From Campylobacterales bacterium (GTDB lineage Bacteria; Campylobacterota; Campylobacteria; Campylobacterales; Sulfurovaceae), in the NCBI GenBank assembly GCA_014763885.1, contig JACXUO010000003.1:83004-147003 (forward strand): a stretch of 64,000 nucleotides of DNA, written 5' to 3'. Positions 26,857 through 36,157 of this stretch are shown here, piece by piece (within the stretch, counting starts at the first letter, position 1; each line of letters starts with the position of its first letter). The notes under the pieces are model-generated. The model did not search any database. It was not told the origin of the DNA and worked only from the letters and a program-made list of their open reading frames with translations. The position numbers were made by a program, and so were the translations under genes.

Positions 26857-29118
26857 TTACAAAATTTCCCTATTTCCTTTAGCATTGGGTTCTGAAAGTA
26901 CCCCCATGGCCTCAAGCTGTTCGATAATATTGGCAGAACGGTTGTAACCGATCTGCAGCTTTCTCTGCAGATAGGATATGGAGGTCTTTTTGTCGCTCAG
27001 GATCACTGCCTTTGCCTCTTCGTAGAGCGGATCGAGATCGATCTCGTCGCTGCCTGAAGCACCGCCTTCACTCGCACCGGCGACAAGATAGTTCTCATCA
27101 TATTCGGGTTCTCTCTGTGCCTTGAGATACTCTACGATCTTCTCGATCTCCTCTTCCGTACTCCATGGAGCATGCAGACGTACAAGCCCTGTAGATCCCG
27201 GAGGCGTAAAAAGTCCGTCACCTCGACCCAACAGGCTCTCTGCACCCATCGCGTCAAGGATCACCTTCGAGTCGATTCTCTGCCCTACCCTGTAACTCAG
27301 CCTTGAAGGAAGGTTCGCTTTGATCAGACCCGTTACGACATCCACACTCGGCCGTTGCGTGGCGACAATCAGATGGATACCCGACGCCCTTGCCATCTGG
27401 GCAAGACGTGCGATAGAAAACTCTACCTCTTTCCCTCCTGTCATCATCAGGTCTGCCAGCTCGTCAATGACTACGACAATATAAGGGAAAGGTTCAGCCA
27501 ACCCCTCTCTTTTTACCTTTTCATTATAGTTTTCTATATTCTTGGTACGATTCTCTGCCATCAGCTTATAGCGCCGTTCCATCTCTCCCACCATATTTGC
27601 CAACGCAGCGATCGCTTTTTTTGCATCGATGATCACCGGTGTCAGGAGGTGCGGGATATCATTGTAGATGGAAAACTCCAGCATCTTCGGATCGATCAGC
27701 ATCAGTTTGAGATGATCGGGATCGTTCCTATAGAGCAGTGAGAGGATCATCGCATTGATCCCTACGGATTTACCCGACCCCGTCGTCCCTGCGATAAGGA
27801 TATGAGGAAGTTTCTTGATATCGGTCACAAAAGGCTTACCGACGATATCCTTGCCCAGAGCCACCGTCAACGGCGAACCCGAAGAGCGAAAAATATCGGA
27901 CTCGAGTATCTCCCTGAGGTAGATCGTATCCACCGTGTCATTGGGGATCTCTATCCCTACGACATCACGCCCAGGGATCGGTGCCTGGATACGGATCGTT
28001 TCTGCCTGCAGTGCCATAGCCAGGTCATCCTGCAGATTCAGGATCTTCGATACCTTGACATGCGGAGCGGGTTTGAACTCAAAGGTCGTGACCAAAGGAC
28101 CGGAATAGGTACGTACCACATCGCCCTCGATCTTGAACTGCTCCAGTTTTGCCAGAAGTTCGCCGATTTTACGGTCGATTTCCGCCTCGTTCATCTTTCT
28201 TGTCGTTTTTGGTGCCTTTTGCAGAAAATCCAGCTTGGGCAGCCTGAAATTTTTTGGCTTCTCTACTTTTCCCTTTTCTATCTGTTCAAGCAGCTTTGAG
28301 TTCTCCTCAAGCTCATCGACAATGGTCACATGAGAACTGCTTTTAGGCATCTGTGAGAGCGGCTCTTTTGCCCTGCTCTCCTCTTCCAGCACCTCCTCCA
28401 TCTCTTTTTCAAGCGTTGTGATCTCCTCGATCACAGGATCATCGTTCTCCTCCTCCCATCGTACGCTCTCTTGAGCATACGAAGAGGGTTCGGGCTCCTG
28501 TCTTTCCATCTTTTTGACAGCATTTGCTCCGGCAGCCTCTCTCTTGTCGACCGCTTTCATCAACGGCATCATCTCATCTTCCAGTCTCGGTGCAGCAAAA
28601 GGGTTGGTAGAGAGCTTTTTGAATACCGCTTTCCCCGCATAGCTAAGTTTTCCATACAGAGAGGCGAAGGTGCCAAGAGAAGGGGTGGGGAAATTGATAT
28701 CCTCCGGGCTGAAATCATCATCAAGGATAAAAACCAGTGAAAGGAGTGTGATCAAAAGCCAGGAGAGCCAAAGGCCCGCCTTGCCTATATAGGGTTCCAG
28801 GAACTCTACGATCTGGGTACCGATAAAGCCTGCCTTTTCAAGGTCAAATACAAGGGATTCAAGAAAGATCAGACTGATAAAAAGAAGTATCCATCCCAGG
28901 TAAAAGTCAATCTCTTTAGCTTTTGAACTCTCTTTAAAAAGTCTATAGAGCGGATAAAAAAGAATAAAAAGATTGATATAGGCAAGATATCCGAAAAGAA
29001 AGAGATTCGTCTGTCCGATCTTTTCTCCGATATTTCCTACAAGACCCGTTCCCAAAAAGAGCGTTGAAAAGGCTGCATAGATAAAAAGTATGGAGGTAAC
29101 AATAAGTGCAATCTTCAC
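26857..29118 (-). CDS. ftsK: DNA translocase FtsK
   Basis: Septum-anchored DNA motor that segregates chromosome termini at division. Its 753 residues begin with four hydrophobic segments (to about residue 130). A charged, Glu-rich linker (about 200-320) follows, then the RecA-like motor with Walker A GTTGSGKSVG and Walker B-type VVVIDELADLM. It ends in a winged-helix gamma domain (SISYLQRKLQIGYNRSANII) that recognises KOPS-like sequences. The short linker and four-helix N-terminus fit Campylobacterota FtsK. It stands alone downstream of the tRNA cluster on the opposite strand. Confidence 0.96.
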   Translation of the reverse strand: MKIALIVTSILFIYAAFSTLFLGTGLVGNIGEKIGQTNLFLFGYLAYINLFILFYPLYRLFKESSKAKEIDFYLGWILLFISLIFLESLVFDLEKAGFIGTQIVEFLEPYIGKAGLWLSWLLITLLSLVFILDDDFSPEDINFPTPSLGTFASLYGKLSYAGKAVFKKLSTNPFAAPRLEDEMMPLMKAVDKREAAGANAVKKMERQEPEPSSYAQESVRWEEENDDPVIEEITTLEKEMEEVLEEESRAKEPLSQMPKSSSHVTIVDELEENSKLLEQIEKGKVEKPKNFRLPKLDFLQKAPKTTRKMNEAEIDRKIGELLAKLEQFKIEGDVVRTYSGPLVTTFEFKPAPHVKVSKILNLQDDLAMALQAETIRIQAPIPGRDVVGIEIPNDTVDTIYLREILESDIFRSSGSPLTVALGKDIVGKPFVTDIKKLPHILIAGTTGSGKSVGINAMILSLLYRNDPDHLKLMLIDPKMLEFSIYNDIPHLLTPVIIDAKKAIAALANMVGEMERRYKLMAENRTKNIENYNEKVKREGLAEPFPYIVVVIDELADLMMTGGKEVEFSIARLAQMARASGIHLIVATQRPSVDVVTGLIKANLPSRLSYRVGQRIDSKVILDAMGAESLLGRGDGLFTPPGSTGLVRLHAPWSTEEEIEKIVEYLKAQREPEYDENYLVAGASEGGASGSDEIDLDPLYEEAKAVILSDKKTSISYLQRKLQIGYNRSANIIEQLEAMGVLSEPNAKGNREIL

Positions 29119-29437
29119 ATCTATTCCCTGATTTACGTTTGATATTAATTAATGAAGATATTATAGCACAACTTAGATAAAGGGGCTAATGAAATATCCC
29201 AAATTGCAATACTTTACTTTTTCCGCCTTCTGTACTGCTCGAGACTGGTAAGCCCACCCTACGGAGGTGTGTAAGAATATGGCTTGAAGAAATAATTTAC
29301 CGATCGATGGTTGATACGATCAGAGATACTCTTGAAAAAGCAGTATTATTATGTAAATAAGTGATACTTCTCATATTTTTTAAACAAGCCTTAAGGTTAC
29401 ACTGCGTAAAATTCCAGCCTACATCTTGTATGTAGAA
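29119..29437. other. Intergenic region upstream of ftsK and tRNA-Leu; no gene seen
   Basis: A 319-base AT-rich stretch. It should hold the ftsK promoter (minus strand) and the tRNA promoter (plus strand). The only structure I can see is one arm of the dispersed GTAGGGTGGGC-type repeat at about 29245-29272. No coding frame with a ribosome site is apparent. Confidence 0.6.
29245..29272. repeat. Single-arm copy of a dispersed intergenic repeat
   Basis: CTGGTAAGCCCACCCTACGG followed by AGGTGTGT closely matches one arm of the inverted repeat at 34861-34918 (CTGGCAAGCCCACCCTACGG then TGTGT in that orientation). Two copies about 5.6 kb apart in intergenic DNA suggest a repeat family in this genome. 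Confidence 0.6.
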
Positions 29438-29522
29438 GCCTCGATGGTGGAATTGGTAGACACGCTAGACTCAAAATCTGGTGGGCTTGCCCGTGTCGGT
29501 TCGACTCCGACTCGAGGTACCA
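29438..29522 (+). tRNA. tRNA-Leu (anticodon CAA)
   Basis: An 85-base gene with acceptor stem GCCTCGA paired to TCGAGGT, encoded CCA end, anticodon loop CTCAAAA (anticodon CAA) and the long variable arm expected of a class II tRNA. It reads UUG leucine codons and is the first of three clustered tRNAs. Confidence 0.95.
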
Positions 29523-29648
29523 TTTGATAGGACGTTTTTTGAGCAAAGTTCAACAAAACTACGCTAACGCTGTGTTGACTTCAGCAGTCGGCTCACGAAA
29601 CTAGTTTCGTTTTGAATTAAAAATGTTTTATCTCATAAACTTTATGAC

Positions 29649-29725
29649 GCGGGAATAGCTCAGTTGGCTAGAGCGTCAGCCTTCCAAGCTGAGGGTCGCG
29701 GGTTCGAGTCCCGTTTCCCGCTCCA
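29649..29725 (+). tRNA. tRNA-Gly (anticodon TCC)
   Basis: A 77-base gene with acceptor stem GCGGGAA paired to TTCCCGC, anticodon stem TCAGC/GCTGA and loop CTTCCAA giving anticodon TCC, T-arm GGGTTCGAGTCCC and encoded CCA end. Confidence 0.95.
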
Positions 29726-29738
29726 CTTACCCATATTT

Positions 29739-29813
29739 GCGGGCGTAGCTCAGGGGTAGAGCATAACCTTGCCAAGGTTAGGGTCGACGGTTCGAATCCG
29801 TTCGCCCGCTCCA
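29739..29813 (+). tRNA. tRNA-Gly (anticodon GCC)
   Basis: A 75-base gene 13 bases after the previous one, with acceptor stem GCGGGCG paired to CGCCCGC, anticodon loop TTGCCAA (anticodon GCC), T-loop TTCGAAT and encoded CCA end. The two glycine tRNAs are probably processed from one transcript. Confidence 0.95.
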
Positions 29814-30027
29814 TAATATCTCTTTTTATACCTAATCTTTAAAAGCATTCTAAAATTAAATACTATACCAAATATATTCTATTTACTTCCATTCATAAAA
29901 AATATTCAAGATAAAATATTAATAATTCTTTTGATAAATATATTATTTATTAATCTTTTAAGTTCTATTTAATACAAAATCAACAGAGAAGAAGTAGTAT
30001 TGTATTTTCATCAAAGGAGGAGAATAC

Positions 30028-32289
30028 ATGAAAAAAAGACTACTTATAACAGCACTGACATTAGGTCTACTAAGCACTAACGTTACAGCAGAGGATACGA
30101 CATTTACCTCGGCCCATTTCTCTGGGTCAGGCAACTGTACCATGTGTCATAATGGAATGAGCGATCCATCCGGTAACGACATGTCTATCGAAACAGCCTG
30201 GTCGTCAACGATGATGGCCAACTCTACCAAAGACCCATTCTGGAGAGCAAAAGTCAAAACAGAGATCAACAAGAACCCACATCTTGAAGAGGTACTCAAC
30301 GACAAATGTACGAAATGTCATGCGCCCATGGCAAATACAGAAGCAAAATTTTCCGGACATACCGTCAAGGTTTTTGATGACGGATTCCTGAACTCCCATA
30401 ATACCTATCATGACGCAGCACTCAACGGTGTCAGCTGTACCGCATGCCACCAGATCAAAGACAATGGGAAACTGGGTACACTGGAGGGGATGTCAGGTAA
30501 CTATGAGATCGATGGGAGCAGAACAATTTACGGTCAATACAGTGATGTATTTCCAAATCCGATGATCAACAATGTTGACTATACCATCCAGCACGGTGCG
30601 CATATGGACCAGTCAAAAATGTGTGCTAGCTGTCATAACCTAAAGACACCGTATGTGGATGAAGAGGGTAATCTACTCAGCACCACACCTGAAAGTGAAT
30701 TCCCCGAGCAGATGCCCTACTCTGAGTGGGAACACAGCAACTACAAAGATACAAAAAGCTGTCAGGCGTGCCATATGAAAAAGGTTGACGGAGTACGTAT
30801 CTCTACAAGACCACCATGGCTTGATACCCAGAGAGACGGCTTTGCCCAGCATATGTTTGTAGGGGGCAATAAACTTCTGCTGGATATCCTGGATAAAAAC
30901 AAAGCGGCACTGGATGTCGCGTCCAATAACTTCAGTACCACCATTGCAAAAAGTGACGAGATGCTCAAAGGCGCAGCCTCTATCGAACTGCTCAACCATT
31001 CACTTCAGGACGGCACGCTTGAGGTCACACTCAGGATTAACAGTACCACAGGGCATAAACTTCCTACCAGTTTCCCGTCAAGAAGAGCATTTATCCATCT
31101 GAAGGTCACCGATCAGTCGGGCAATACGGTTTTTGAATCGGGTAAAGTCAATAACAACGGAAGTATCGTCGGTGTAGACGCGGACAGCGACAGAAGCAGC
31201 TATGAGCCCCACTACGATCTCATCACCTCACCGGATCAGGTGCAGATCTATGAGTCAATCATGCAAAACAATCTTGGAGAGGTGACCTATACCTTGCTAA
31301 GAGGAATGAACTACCTCAAAGATAACCGTATCCTGCCTGCTGGTTTCGACAAGGCAACGGCACACAGTGACATCAAGGTACATGGTAATGCAAACAGTGA
31401 CAGTAACTTTGTAGGGGGAAGTGATACGATCACTTACCGTATCAGCGGTCTCACAGAGACGCAATACGCCATCGATACAGAACTGCTCTACCAGACACTT
31501 GCCTACTCATGGGCACAAGACCTTTTCAGTGACAATTCATCGGAAGTCGCTGCCTTTAAAGGTATGTTTGAATCATCGTCGATGAAAACCTCGCAGATCG
31601 CATCGGCACACACCACGGTAAGCGGCAGTGGAACAACACCGACGCTTACCGAGTGCAGTGACGGGCTGGATAATGACGGTGACGGTCTTGTCGATATGGA
31701 GGATGCAGGGTGCAGTGACCTGAACGATGACGACGAATACAATGCAGCTCCGGCACCAAAAGCGTGCAGTGATGGCATCGATAACGACAGTGACGGCTTG
31801 ATCGATATGGATGATAACGGATGCAGCGATATCAATGATGACGACGAATCAAACCCTGCCCCGACAGTGGTTCTGGAGGAAGGATTTGAAAACGGTCTGG
31901 GTAACTGGGCAGTAACAGGAAACGGCCGGGTATGGACGACGCATACCAATGACCCCTATGAAGGCGTCTACAGTGCCTATGCCAACCGAACCGGAGCGGA
32001 CAGACCGACCTATATGGAGAGAGAGATCAATCTTGCAGGCTATGACCAGGCCACACTCTCCTACTACAGAAGACTCAAAGGGCTGGATAGTTCCGATGAT
32101 TTCTCAGCAGAGTACTTTGACGGAAGCTGGCACTCCCTGGAGCACCTGGGCAGTAACCAGGAAAACGGTGACTATGTTGCAAGATCCTATAGTATCCCGA
32201 CCACGGCAACCAAAATAAGGTTCATGTGCGAGAGCGATGCCAAAGGGGAGAAGTGTTATGTCGACAAGGTGCAGATTATCGCTGAATAG
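30028..32289 (+). CDS. Secreted pentahaem c-type cytochrome with Ca-binding-type repeats and C-terminal beta domain
   Basis: An exported 753-residue multihaem protein. A signal peptide (about residues 1-21, cleavage near VTA-ED) is followed by five CXXCH haem sites starting at residues 37 (CTMCH), 94 (CTKCH), 137 (CTACH), 199 (CASCH) and 245 (CQACH), resembling the cytochrome c554 class. Residues 260-535 lack haem motifs and look beta-rich. Two near-identical Asp-rich repeats follow (about 541-611: CSDGLDNDGDGLVDMEDAGC and its partner). They resemble calcium-binding thrombospondin type 3-like modules. The C-terminus from about 615 looks like a carbohydrate-binding or MAM-type beta sandwich. 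No catalytic family can be named. A GGAGGAG ribosome site precedes it and a terminator follows, so it is monocistronic. Confidence 0.88.
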   Translation: MKKRLLITALTLGLLSTNVTAEDTTFTSAHFSGSGNCTMCHNGMSDPSGNDMSIETAWSSTMMANSTKDPFWRAKVKTEINKNPHLEEVLNDKCTKCHAPMANTEAKFSGHTVKVFDDGFLNSHNTYHDAALNGVSCTACHQIKDNGKLGTLEGMSGNYEIDGSRTIYGQYSDVFPNPMINNVDYTIQHGAHMDQSKMCASCHNLKTPYVDEEGNLLSTTPESEFPEQMPYSEWEHSNYKDTKSCQACHMKKVDGVRISTRPPWLDTQRDGFAQHMFVGGNKLLLDILDKNKAALDVASNNFSTTIAKSDEMLKGAASIELLNHSLQDGTLEVTLRINSTTGHKLPTSFPSRRAFIHLKVTDQSGNTVFESGKVNNNGSIVGVDADSDRSSYEPHYDLITSPDQVQIYESIMQNNLGEVTYTLLRGMNYLKDNRILPAGFDKATAHSDIKVHGNANSDSNFVGGSDTITYRISGLTETQYAIDTELLYQTLAYSWAQDLFSDNSSEVAAFKGMFESSSMKTSQIASAHTTVSGSGTTPTLTECSDGLDNDGDGLVDMEDAGCSDLNDDDEYNAAPAPKACSDGIDNDSDGLIDMDDNGCSDINDDDESNPAPTVVLEEGFENGLGNWAVTGNGRVWTTHTNDPYEGVYSAYANRTGADRPTYMEREINLAGYDQATLSYYRRLKGLDSSDDFSAEYFDGSWHSLEHLGSNQENGDYVARSYSIPTTATKIRFMCESDAKGEKCYVDKVQIIAE

Positions 32290-32316
32290 ACAAGCCTGAA
32301 TGCGGGTTTTACAATG

Positions 32317-32375
32317 AAAGGCGCCCTTCGGTCCTGTAGTAAGATACTATAGGCCATTGGGCTGCGCCTTTTTTC
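32317..32375 (+). terminator. Terminator after the multihaem cytochrome gene
   Basis: AAAGGCGC near 32317 pairs with GCGCCTTTT near 32364, with a further inner stem (CCTGTAGTA / TACTATAGG-like region) and a run of T. It lies about 30 bases after the stop codon, and with its A-rich left flank it could also serve the convergent rhodanese gene. Confidence 0.75.
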
Positions 32376-32423
32376 TTTTTCCTCATCTTTCAGCCGGGAT
32401 GCTTCTCTTGAAAAATTTCACCG

Positions 32424-33116
32424 CTATTTTCCCTGATGATTGGACCGTGATGTCATATTGAGCGCAAGCCAATCCTGCATGCCTCCGCGATACCATTTGA
32501 TCTTGTCGGGCGGGTAGCCTATCTTGAGCAGCGATTTGATCATCTGGGGTGACTGGGCGCACCATGAAGCGTTGCAAAAGACCGTTATCGTCTTCACATT
32601 GTCAAAACGGTACACCTTGTTTTCTATCTTGACTCCAAGCTGTACAAGCGCATTGAGATATTCTTCCGGGAAGGTGTTTGGTTCGGAGAGATACGTATGG
32701 GGAAGGTTGACGGCGCCGGGGATGGTGCGGTTACTGTAGGAGTCTTCATTGCGGCTGTCAATGAGCAGCATGGATGGATTTTTCTGCATCTTTTCTATAA
32801 AGTCGAGCACCTCCAGCTCACCGAATGTTTCTACCTCGGGATCGATCCTCATAGGCTGTATCTGCCCGACGCTGGAAACAAATTCGGCTTTGCATACATT
32901 GGGCACCTCCGATGCGGCATATTTCCCCTGCCATATCGTTTCATCGTCGATCGAAACATTAAGGCACGCCGGATCGATCTCACGTTCGATCGTCTGAAGT
33001 GTTTTTGTACCGTTCACTCCCATAACCTCCGCCTCTACCCCCTTATACTGCAGGCTGATGATATTGCTGCCCAGAAGGGGAAGTGTCAGTGAAAGTAGTA
33101 ACCATTTTTTCTGCAT
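32424..33116 (-). CDS. Periplasmic rhodanese-like sulfurtransferase
   Basis: 230-residue exported protein: an N-terminal signal (WLLLSLTLPLLGSN), a lead region of about 90 residues, then one rhodanese domain (LLIDSRNEDSYSNRTIPGAV, the family's DxR and GxI-P-GA motifs). The active-site loop FCNASWCAQSP places a cysteine where sulfur is carried, and the closing strand reads WYRGGMQDW. Two cysteines in the lead region (ACLNV, VCKAE) could form a disulfide. It converges with the pentahaem cytochrome gene across the terminator. Sulfur transfer in the periplasm would suit a sulfur-oxidising organism, but the partner is unknown. Confidence 0.85.
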   Translation of the reverse strand: MQKKWLLLSLTLPLLGSNIISLQYKGVEAEVMGVNGTKTLQTIEREIDPACLNVSIDDETIWQGKYAASEVPNVCKAEFVSSVGQIQPMRIDPEVETFGELEVLDFIEKMQKNPSMLLIDSRNEDSYSNRTIPGAVNLPHTYLSEPNTFPEEYLNALVQLGVKIENKVYRFDNVKTITVFCNASWCAQSPQMIKSLLKIGYPPDKIKWYRGGMQDWLALNMTSRSNHQGK

Positions 33117-33262
33117 CCTAATACCTTTTTGCCTTATTATTAAAAAATATTATCTTAAAGAAGTTGAATTTAAAATAAAAATACCCTCCCTCGGTATGCC
33201 CCAACCGCTTTTTGCCATACTTTTGCTATAATCCTCTTCATAATAAAAAGAAAAGGGATATT

Positions 33263-33784
33263 TTGAAACTTGTTGTAGTCATTACAGGTGCCAGCGGTGT
33301 CGAGCTTGGTAAGAAGTTTGTCGATTATCTCCCTGAAGGCATTGAAGCCCATGTTGTGATCTCTGACAATGCCCTGACCGTAGAGTCATTTGAGCACAAG
33401 CAGGTCACCCTGCACCAAAACGAAAATATCGCGGCATCCGTCTCCAGCGGCTCGTTCCGTGTCGATGCAACAGCGATCATCCCCTGCAGTATGAATACCC
33501 TTGCCAAGATTGCCTGCGGCATCAGTGACAACCTGGCTACCAGGGTGGCTGCGGTAGCCCTCAAAGAGCAAAAAAAGCTACTTCTTGCACCACGCGAGCT
33601 TCCTTTTTCGGCGATTGCCCTTGAAAATATGCAAAAACTTGCGACACTTGGCGTCATTGTCGCCCCGCCTGTTATGGGTTACTACTCTGAGTCCGACTCT
33701 TTGGAGGAGATGGAACGTTTTATCATCGGAAAGTGGTACGATGCACTGGGCATAGAAAATAATTTATATGAAAGATGGAAATAA
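33263..33784 (+). CDS. ubiX: Flavin prenyltransferase UbiX
   Basis: Makes prenylated FMN, the cofactor of UbiD-type decarboxylases, from dimethylallyl phosphate and FMN. KLVVVITGASGVELGKKF is the FMN-binding N-terminus, followed by SSGSFRVDATAIIPCSMNTLAKIA and the LLAPRELPFSAIALENM stretch. The gene appears to start at a TTG (33263) preceded by AAAAGGGA; the in-frame ATG at 33212 would add 17 residues that do not fit the family. A TATAAT box sits near 33227. It is followed one base after its stop by coaD, beginning a ubiX-coaD-tmk run. Confidence 0.92.
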   Translation: MKLVVVITGASGVELGKKFVDYLPEGIEAHVVISDNALTVESFEHKQVTLHQNENIAASVSSGSFRVDATAIIPCSMNTLAKIACGISDNLATRVAAVALKEQKKLLLAPRELPFSAIALENMQKLATLGVIVAPPVMGYYSESDSLEEMERFIIGKWYDALGIENNLYERWK

Positions 33785-33785
33785 A

Positions 33786-34268
33786 ATGAGTACTTATCGA
33801 CGAGCGATCTATCCGGGGACATTTGACCCTATCACCAACGGACACCTGGATATCATCAAACGTGCCTATAGGATGTTTGACGAGATCATTATCGCAGTGG
33901 CTGACTCTGAAGCGAAAAAGCCGATGTTCAGCTTTACAAAACGTGTCGAGATGGTGGAAGCCGCTATTACTGATCTGCCAAATATCAAAGTGATAGGCTT
34001 CAACAACCTTCTGGTAAATCTCTCGGACGAACTGGATGCCAATATCATCATCCGCGGGCTCAGAGCAGTCAGTGACTTTGAATACGAACTGCAGATGGGA
34101 TATGCCAACGCTTCGCTGAAAAAAGAGCTTGAGACGATCTACCTGATGCCAAGTCTTGAACATGCCTTTGTCAGTTCATCAGTCGTACGCACGATTCTCA
34201 ACTTTGACGGGAAGGTGGAACACCTTGTTCCTGCAAGAGCTTTGGAACTGATCAAGTGTGAACGCTGA
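33786..34268 (+). CDS. coaD: Phosphopantetheine adenylyltransferase
   Basis: Transfers AMP from ATP to 4'-phosphopantetheine, the penultimate step of CoA synthesis. It has the nucleotidyltransferase motif TFDPITNGHLDI and the C-terminal YLMPSLEHAFVSSSVVR motif of CoaD. The start at 33786 (MSTYRRAIYPG) gives the typical 160 residues; an upstream in-frame ATG at 33768 overlaps ubiX. The stop overlaps the tmk start by one base (TGATG), so the genes are translationally coupled. Confidence 0.96.
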   Translation: MSTYRRAIYPGTFDPITNGHLDIIKRAYRMFDEIIIAVADSEAKKPMFSFTKRVEMVEAAITDLPNIKVIGFNNLLVNLSDELDANIIIRGLRAVSDFEYELQMGYANASLKKELETIYLMPSLEHAFVSSSVVRTILNFDGKVEHLVPARALELIKCER

Positions 34269-34843
34269 TGGTAGTACTTTTTGAAGGGATCGACACCTGC
34301 GGGAAAAGTACGCAGCTGGAGCTTTTGAAACAAAAACACCCTGAGATCATTACGACCAAAGAACCCGGCGGTACAGCGTTCGGGATCAAAGCAAGAGAGA
34401 TACTTCTGGAGAGTACGATCATCTCAAAACGCGCCGAACTTCTGTTGTTTTTGGCCGACCGTGCCGAACATTTTGAAGAGGTGATCCAACCCAACCAGGA
34501 TAAACTTGTTATCTCAGATAGAGGGTTTATCTCCGGGATTGGCTATGCTTTGGCCAATGGTGATTTTGAACTTGATGAGCTAGTCATGCTGAACAGGTTC
34601 GCACTGCAGGGAAATCTACCTGATAAAGTCATCCTTTTTCTTACAGATATGCAGACCCTGCAGGAGAGACTGGGAGGCAAAAGCCTGGACGGGATAGAAC
34701 AGCGGGGGCTGGAGTACCTGCTCAGCGTACAGGAGCATATGAAGCAGACTGTACTCAAGCTGGGCCTTCCTCACCTTTTTATCGATGCGCGTGATACGAT
34801 AGAAAATATCCATCAAACGATACTAACCTACTTGAAGGTATAA
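34268..34843 (+). CDS. tmk: Thymidylate kinase
   Basis: Phosphorylates dTMP to dTDP. The P-loop is FEGIDTCGKSTQ, the DRX-type motif is SDRGFISGIGYAL and the TTKEPGGTAFG segment binds the nucleotide; 191 residues is normal. It is coupled to coaD by a one-base overlap. An inverted repeat lies between it and hisS, which may end the transcript. Confidence 0.96.
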   Translation: MVVLFEGIDTCGKSTQLELLKQKHPEIITTKEPGGTAFGIKAREILLESTIISKRAELLLFLADRAEHFEEVIQPNQDKLVISDRGFISGIGYALANGDFELDELVMLNRFALQGNLPDKVILFLTDMQTLQERLGGKSLDGIEQRGLEYLLSVQEHMKQTVLKLGLPHLFIDARDTIENIHQTILTYLKV

Positions 34844-34860
34844 TTACATCCATAATATTG

Positions 34861-34918
34861 GTGGGCTGGCAAGCCCATCCTACATAAAACACACCGTAGG
34901 GTGGGCTTGCCAGCCCAC
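34861..34918. repeat. 23-base inverted repeat between tmk and hisS
   Basis: Arms at 34861-34883 and 34896-34918 are complementary with one G-T-type mismatch around a 12-base loop (CATCCTAC paired with GTAGGGTG at the inner end). The transcript would form a very stable hairpin, and the same sequence recurs singly near 29245. It may act as a terminator or be a mobile intergenic repeat. Confidence 0.8.
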
Positions 34919-34941
34919 CTTTCTGGATAGAAGGAAACCCT

Positions 34942-36153
34942 ATGATCAATCCGCTACGTGGTATGAAAGACCTCACTTTTGAAGAGAGTGAACGTTTTGA
35001 GTATATCGTAAATACTGCTGCAACCATTGCCAGACGCTATGGCTATGGATATATCGAAACCCCTATCCTTGAAGAGACTGCACTCTTTAAGAGATCAGTA
35101 GGAGAGAGCTCTGATATCGTCGGTAAAGAGATGTATCAGTTCACAGACAAGGGCGAGAACGATGTCTGTATGCGTCCTGAAGGTACGGCCGGTATCGTAC
35201 GTGCCTTTATCTCTGCCAAACTTGACCGACAGCCGGTAAAACAGAAGTTCTACTACTACGGACCGATGTTCCGTTATGAGAAGCCGCAGAAAGGAAGACT
35301 CAGAGAGTTTCACCAGTTTGGATGCGAGAGCTTCGGCGAAGCTTCCGTCTACGAGGATTTTACGATCATCACGATGATCGCACAGATCTTTGATGCACTG
35401 GGTATCGGATATGAATTGCAGATCAACTCGCTTGGCTGCAAGGTCTGTATGCCGAAATACAGAGAGACACTTGTCAGCTCGCTCACTGAGATCAAAGAGG
35501 AGCTTTGTGAGGACTGCAACCGCAGGATAGGCACCAACCCTATCCGTGTACTTGACTGTAAAAACGATAAATGCCAGGCGCTGCTTGTGGAGTCTCCCAA
35601 ACTGAAAGACTATCTCTGTGAAGCGTGTGACCCGGACTTCAGGAAGCTCAAAGAGCTGCTTGATCAGGAGGGTATCAAATACACTGTCAATGACAACCTC
35701 GTAAGAGGATTGGACTACTACTCCAAAACAGCATTTGAGTTTGTCAGCAGTGAGATCGGTGCGCAAAGTGCTATCGCCGGCGGTGGACGCTATGACAGGC
35801 TGGTAGAGTTCCTGGACGGGAAACCGACGCCTGCAGTAGGGTTTGCCCTGGGTATCGAGCGTATCATGGAGCTGGTGAAGATGCCGGAAAGTGAGCCGGA
35901 AGGGTACTATATGGGTGCGATGACTCCGGATGCCATCCCGGCACTCCTCAAACTTGCAACGAAAAAACGTCTGACGGACAAAGTGACGGTTGAGTACAGC
36001 TCAAAAGGGTTTAAAAGCCATATGAAAGGGGTGGACAGAGCCAATCCAAGATATGCGGTCCTTATCGGCGAAGATGAGCTGAAGAATGGAACCGTATGGT
36101 TGAAAGATCTTGAGAGTAAAGAAGAGCAGGTCATTGATATCAATGCGCTCTAG
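34942..36153 (+). CDS. hisS: Histidine-tRNA ligase
   Basis: Class II synthetase charging tRNA-His, 403 residues. Motif 1 region LRGMKDLT, motif 2 GRLREFHQFGCESFG and the histidine-specific LVRGLDYYSKTAFEF and GGGRYDRLV motifs are all present. A four-cysteine insertion (CKVCMPKY, ELCEDCNRR, DCKNDKCQ, LCEACDPDF) looks like a zinc site between motifs, as in some bacterial HisRS. The AGAAGGAAA ribosome site fits. A hairpin follows the stop. Confidence 0.96.
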   Translation: MINPLRGMKDLTFEESERFEYIVNTAATIARRYGYGYIETPILEETALFKRSVGESSDIVGKEMYQFTDKGENDVCMRPEGTAGIVRAFISAKLDRQPVKQKFYYYGPMFRYEKPQKGRLREFHQFGCESFGEASVYEDFTIITMIAQIFDALGIGYELQINSLGCKVCMPKYRETLVSSLTEIKEELCEDCNRRIGTNPIRVLDCKNDKCQALLVESPKLKDYLCEACDPDFRKLKELLDQEGIKYTVNDNLVRGLDYYSKTAFEFVSSEIGAQSAIAGGGRYDRLVEFLDGKPTPAVGFALGIERIMELVKMPESEPEGYYMGAMTPDAIPALLKLATKKRLTDKVTVEYSSKGFKSHMKGVDRANPRYAVLIGEDELKNGTVWLKDLESKEEQVIDINAL

Positions 36154-36157
36154 GAGG

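Noticed and set aside
29596..29609. CGAAACTAGTTTCG palindrome after tRNA-Leu as a terminator
   Set aside because: It has no loop, and only four T follow; it could be chance, so it is not called.
29438..29813. tRNA cluster as an integration site of a genomic island
   Set aside because: No integrase, direct repeat of a tRNA end or atypical gene block is visible on either side.
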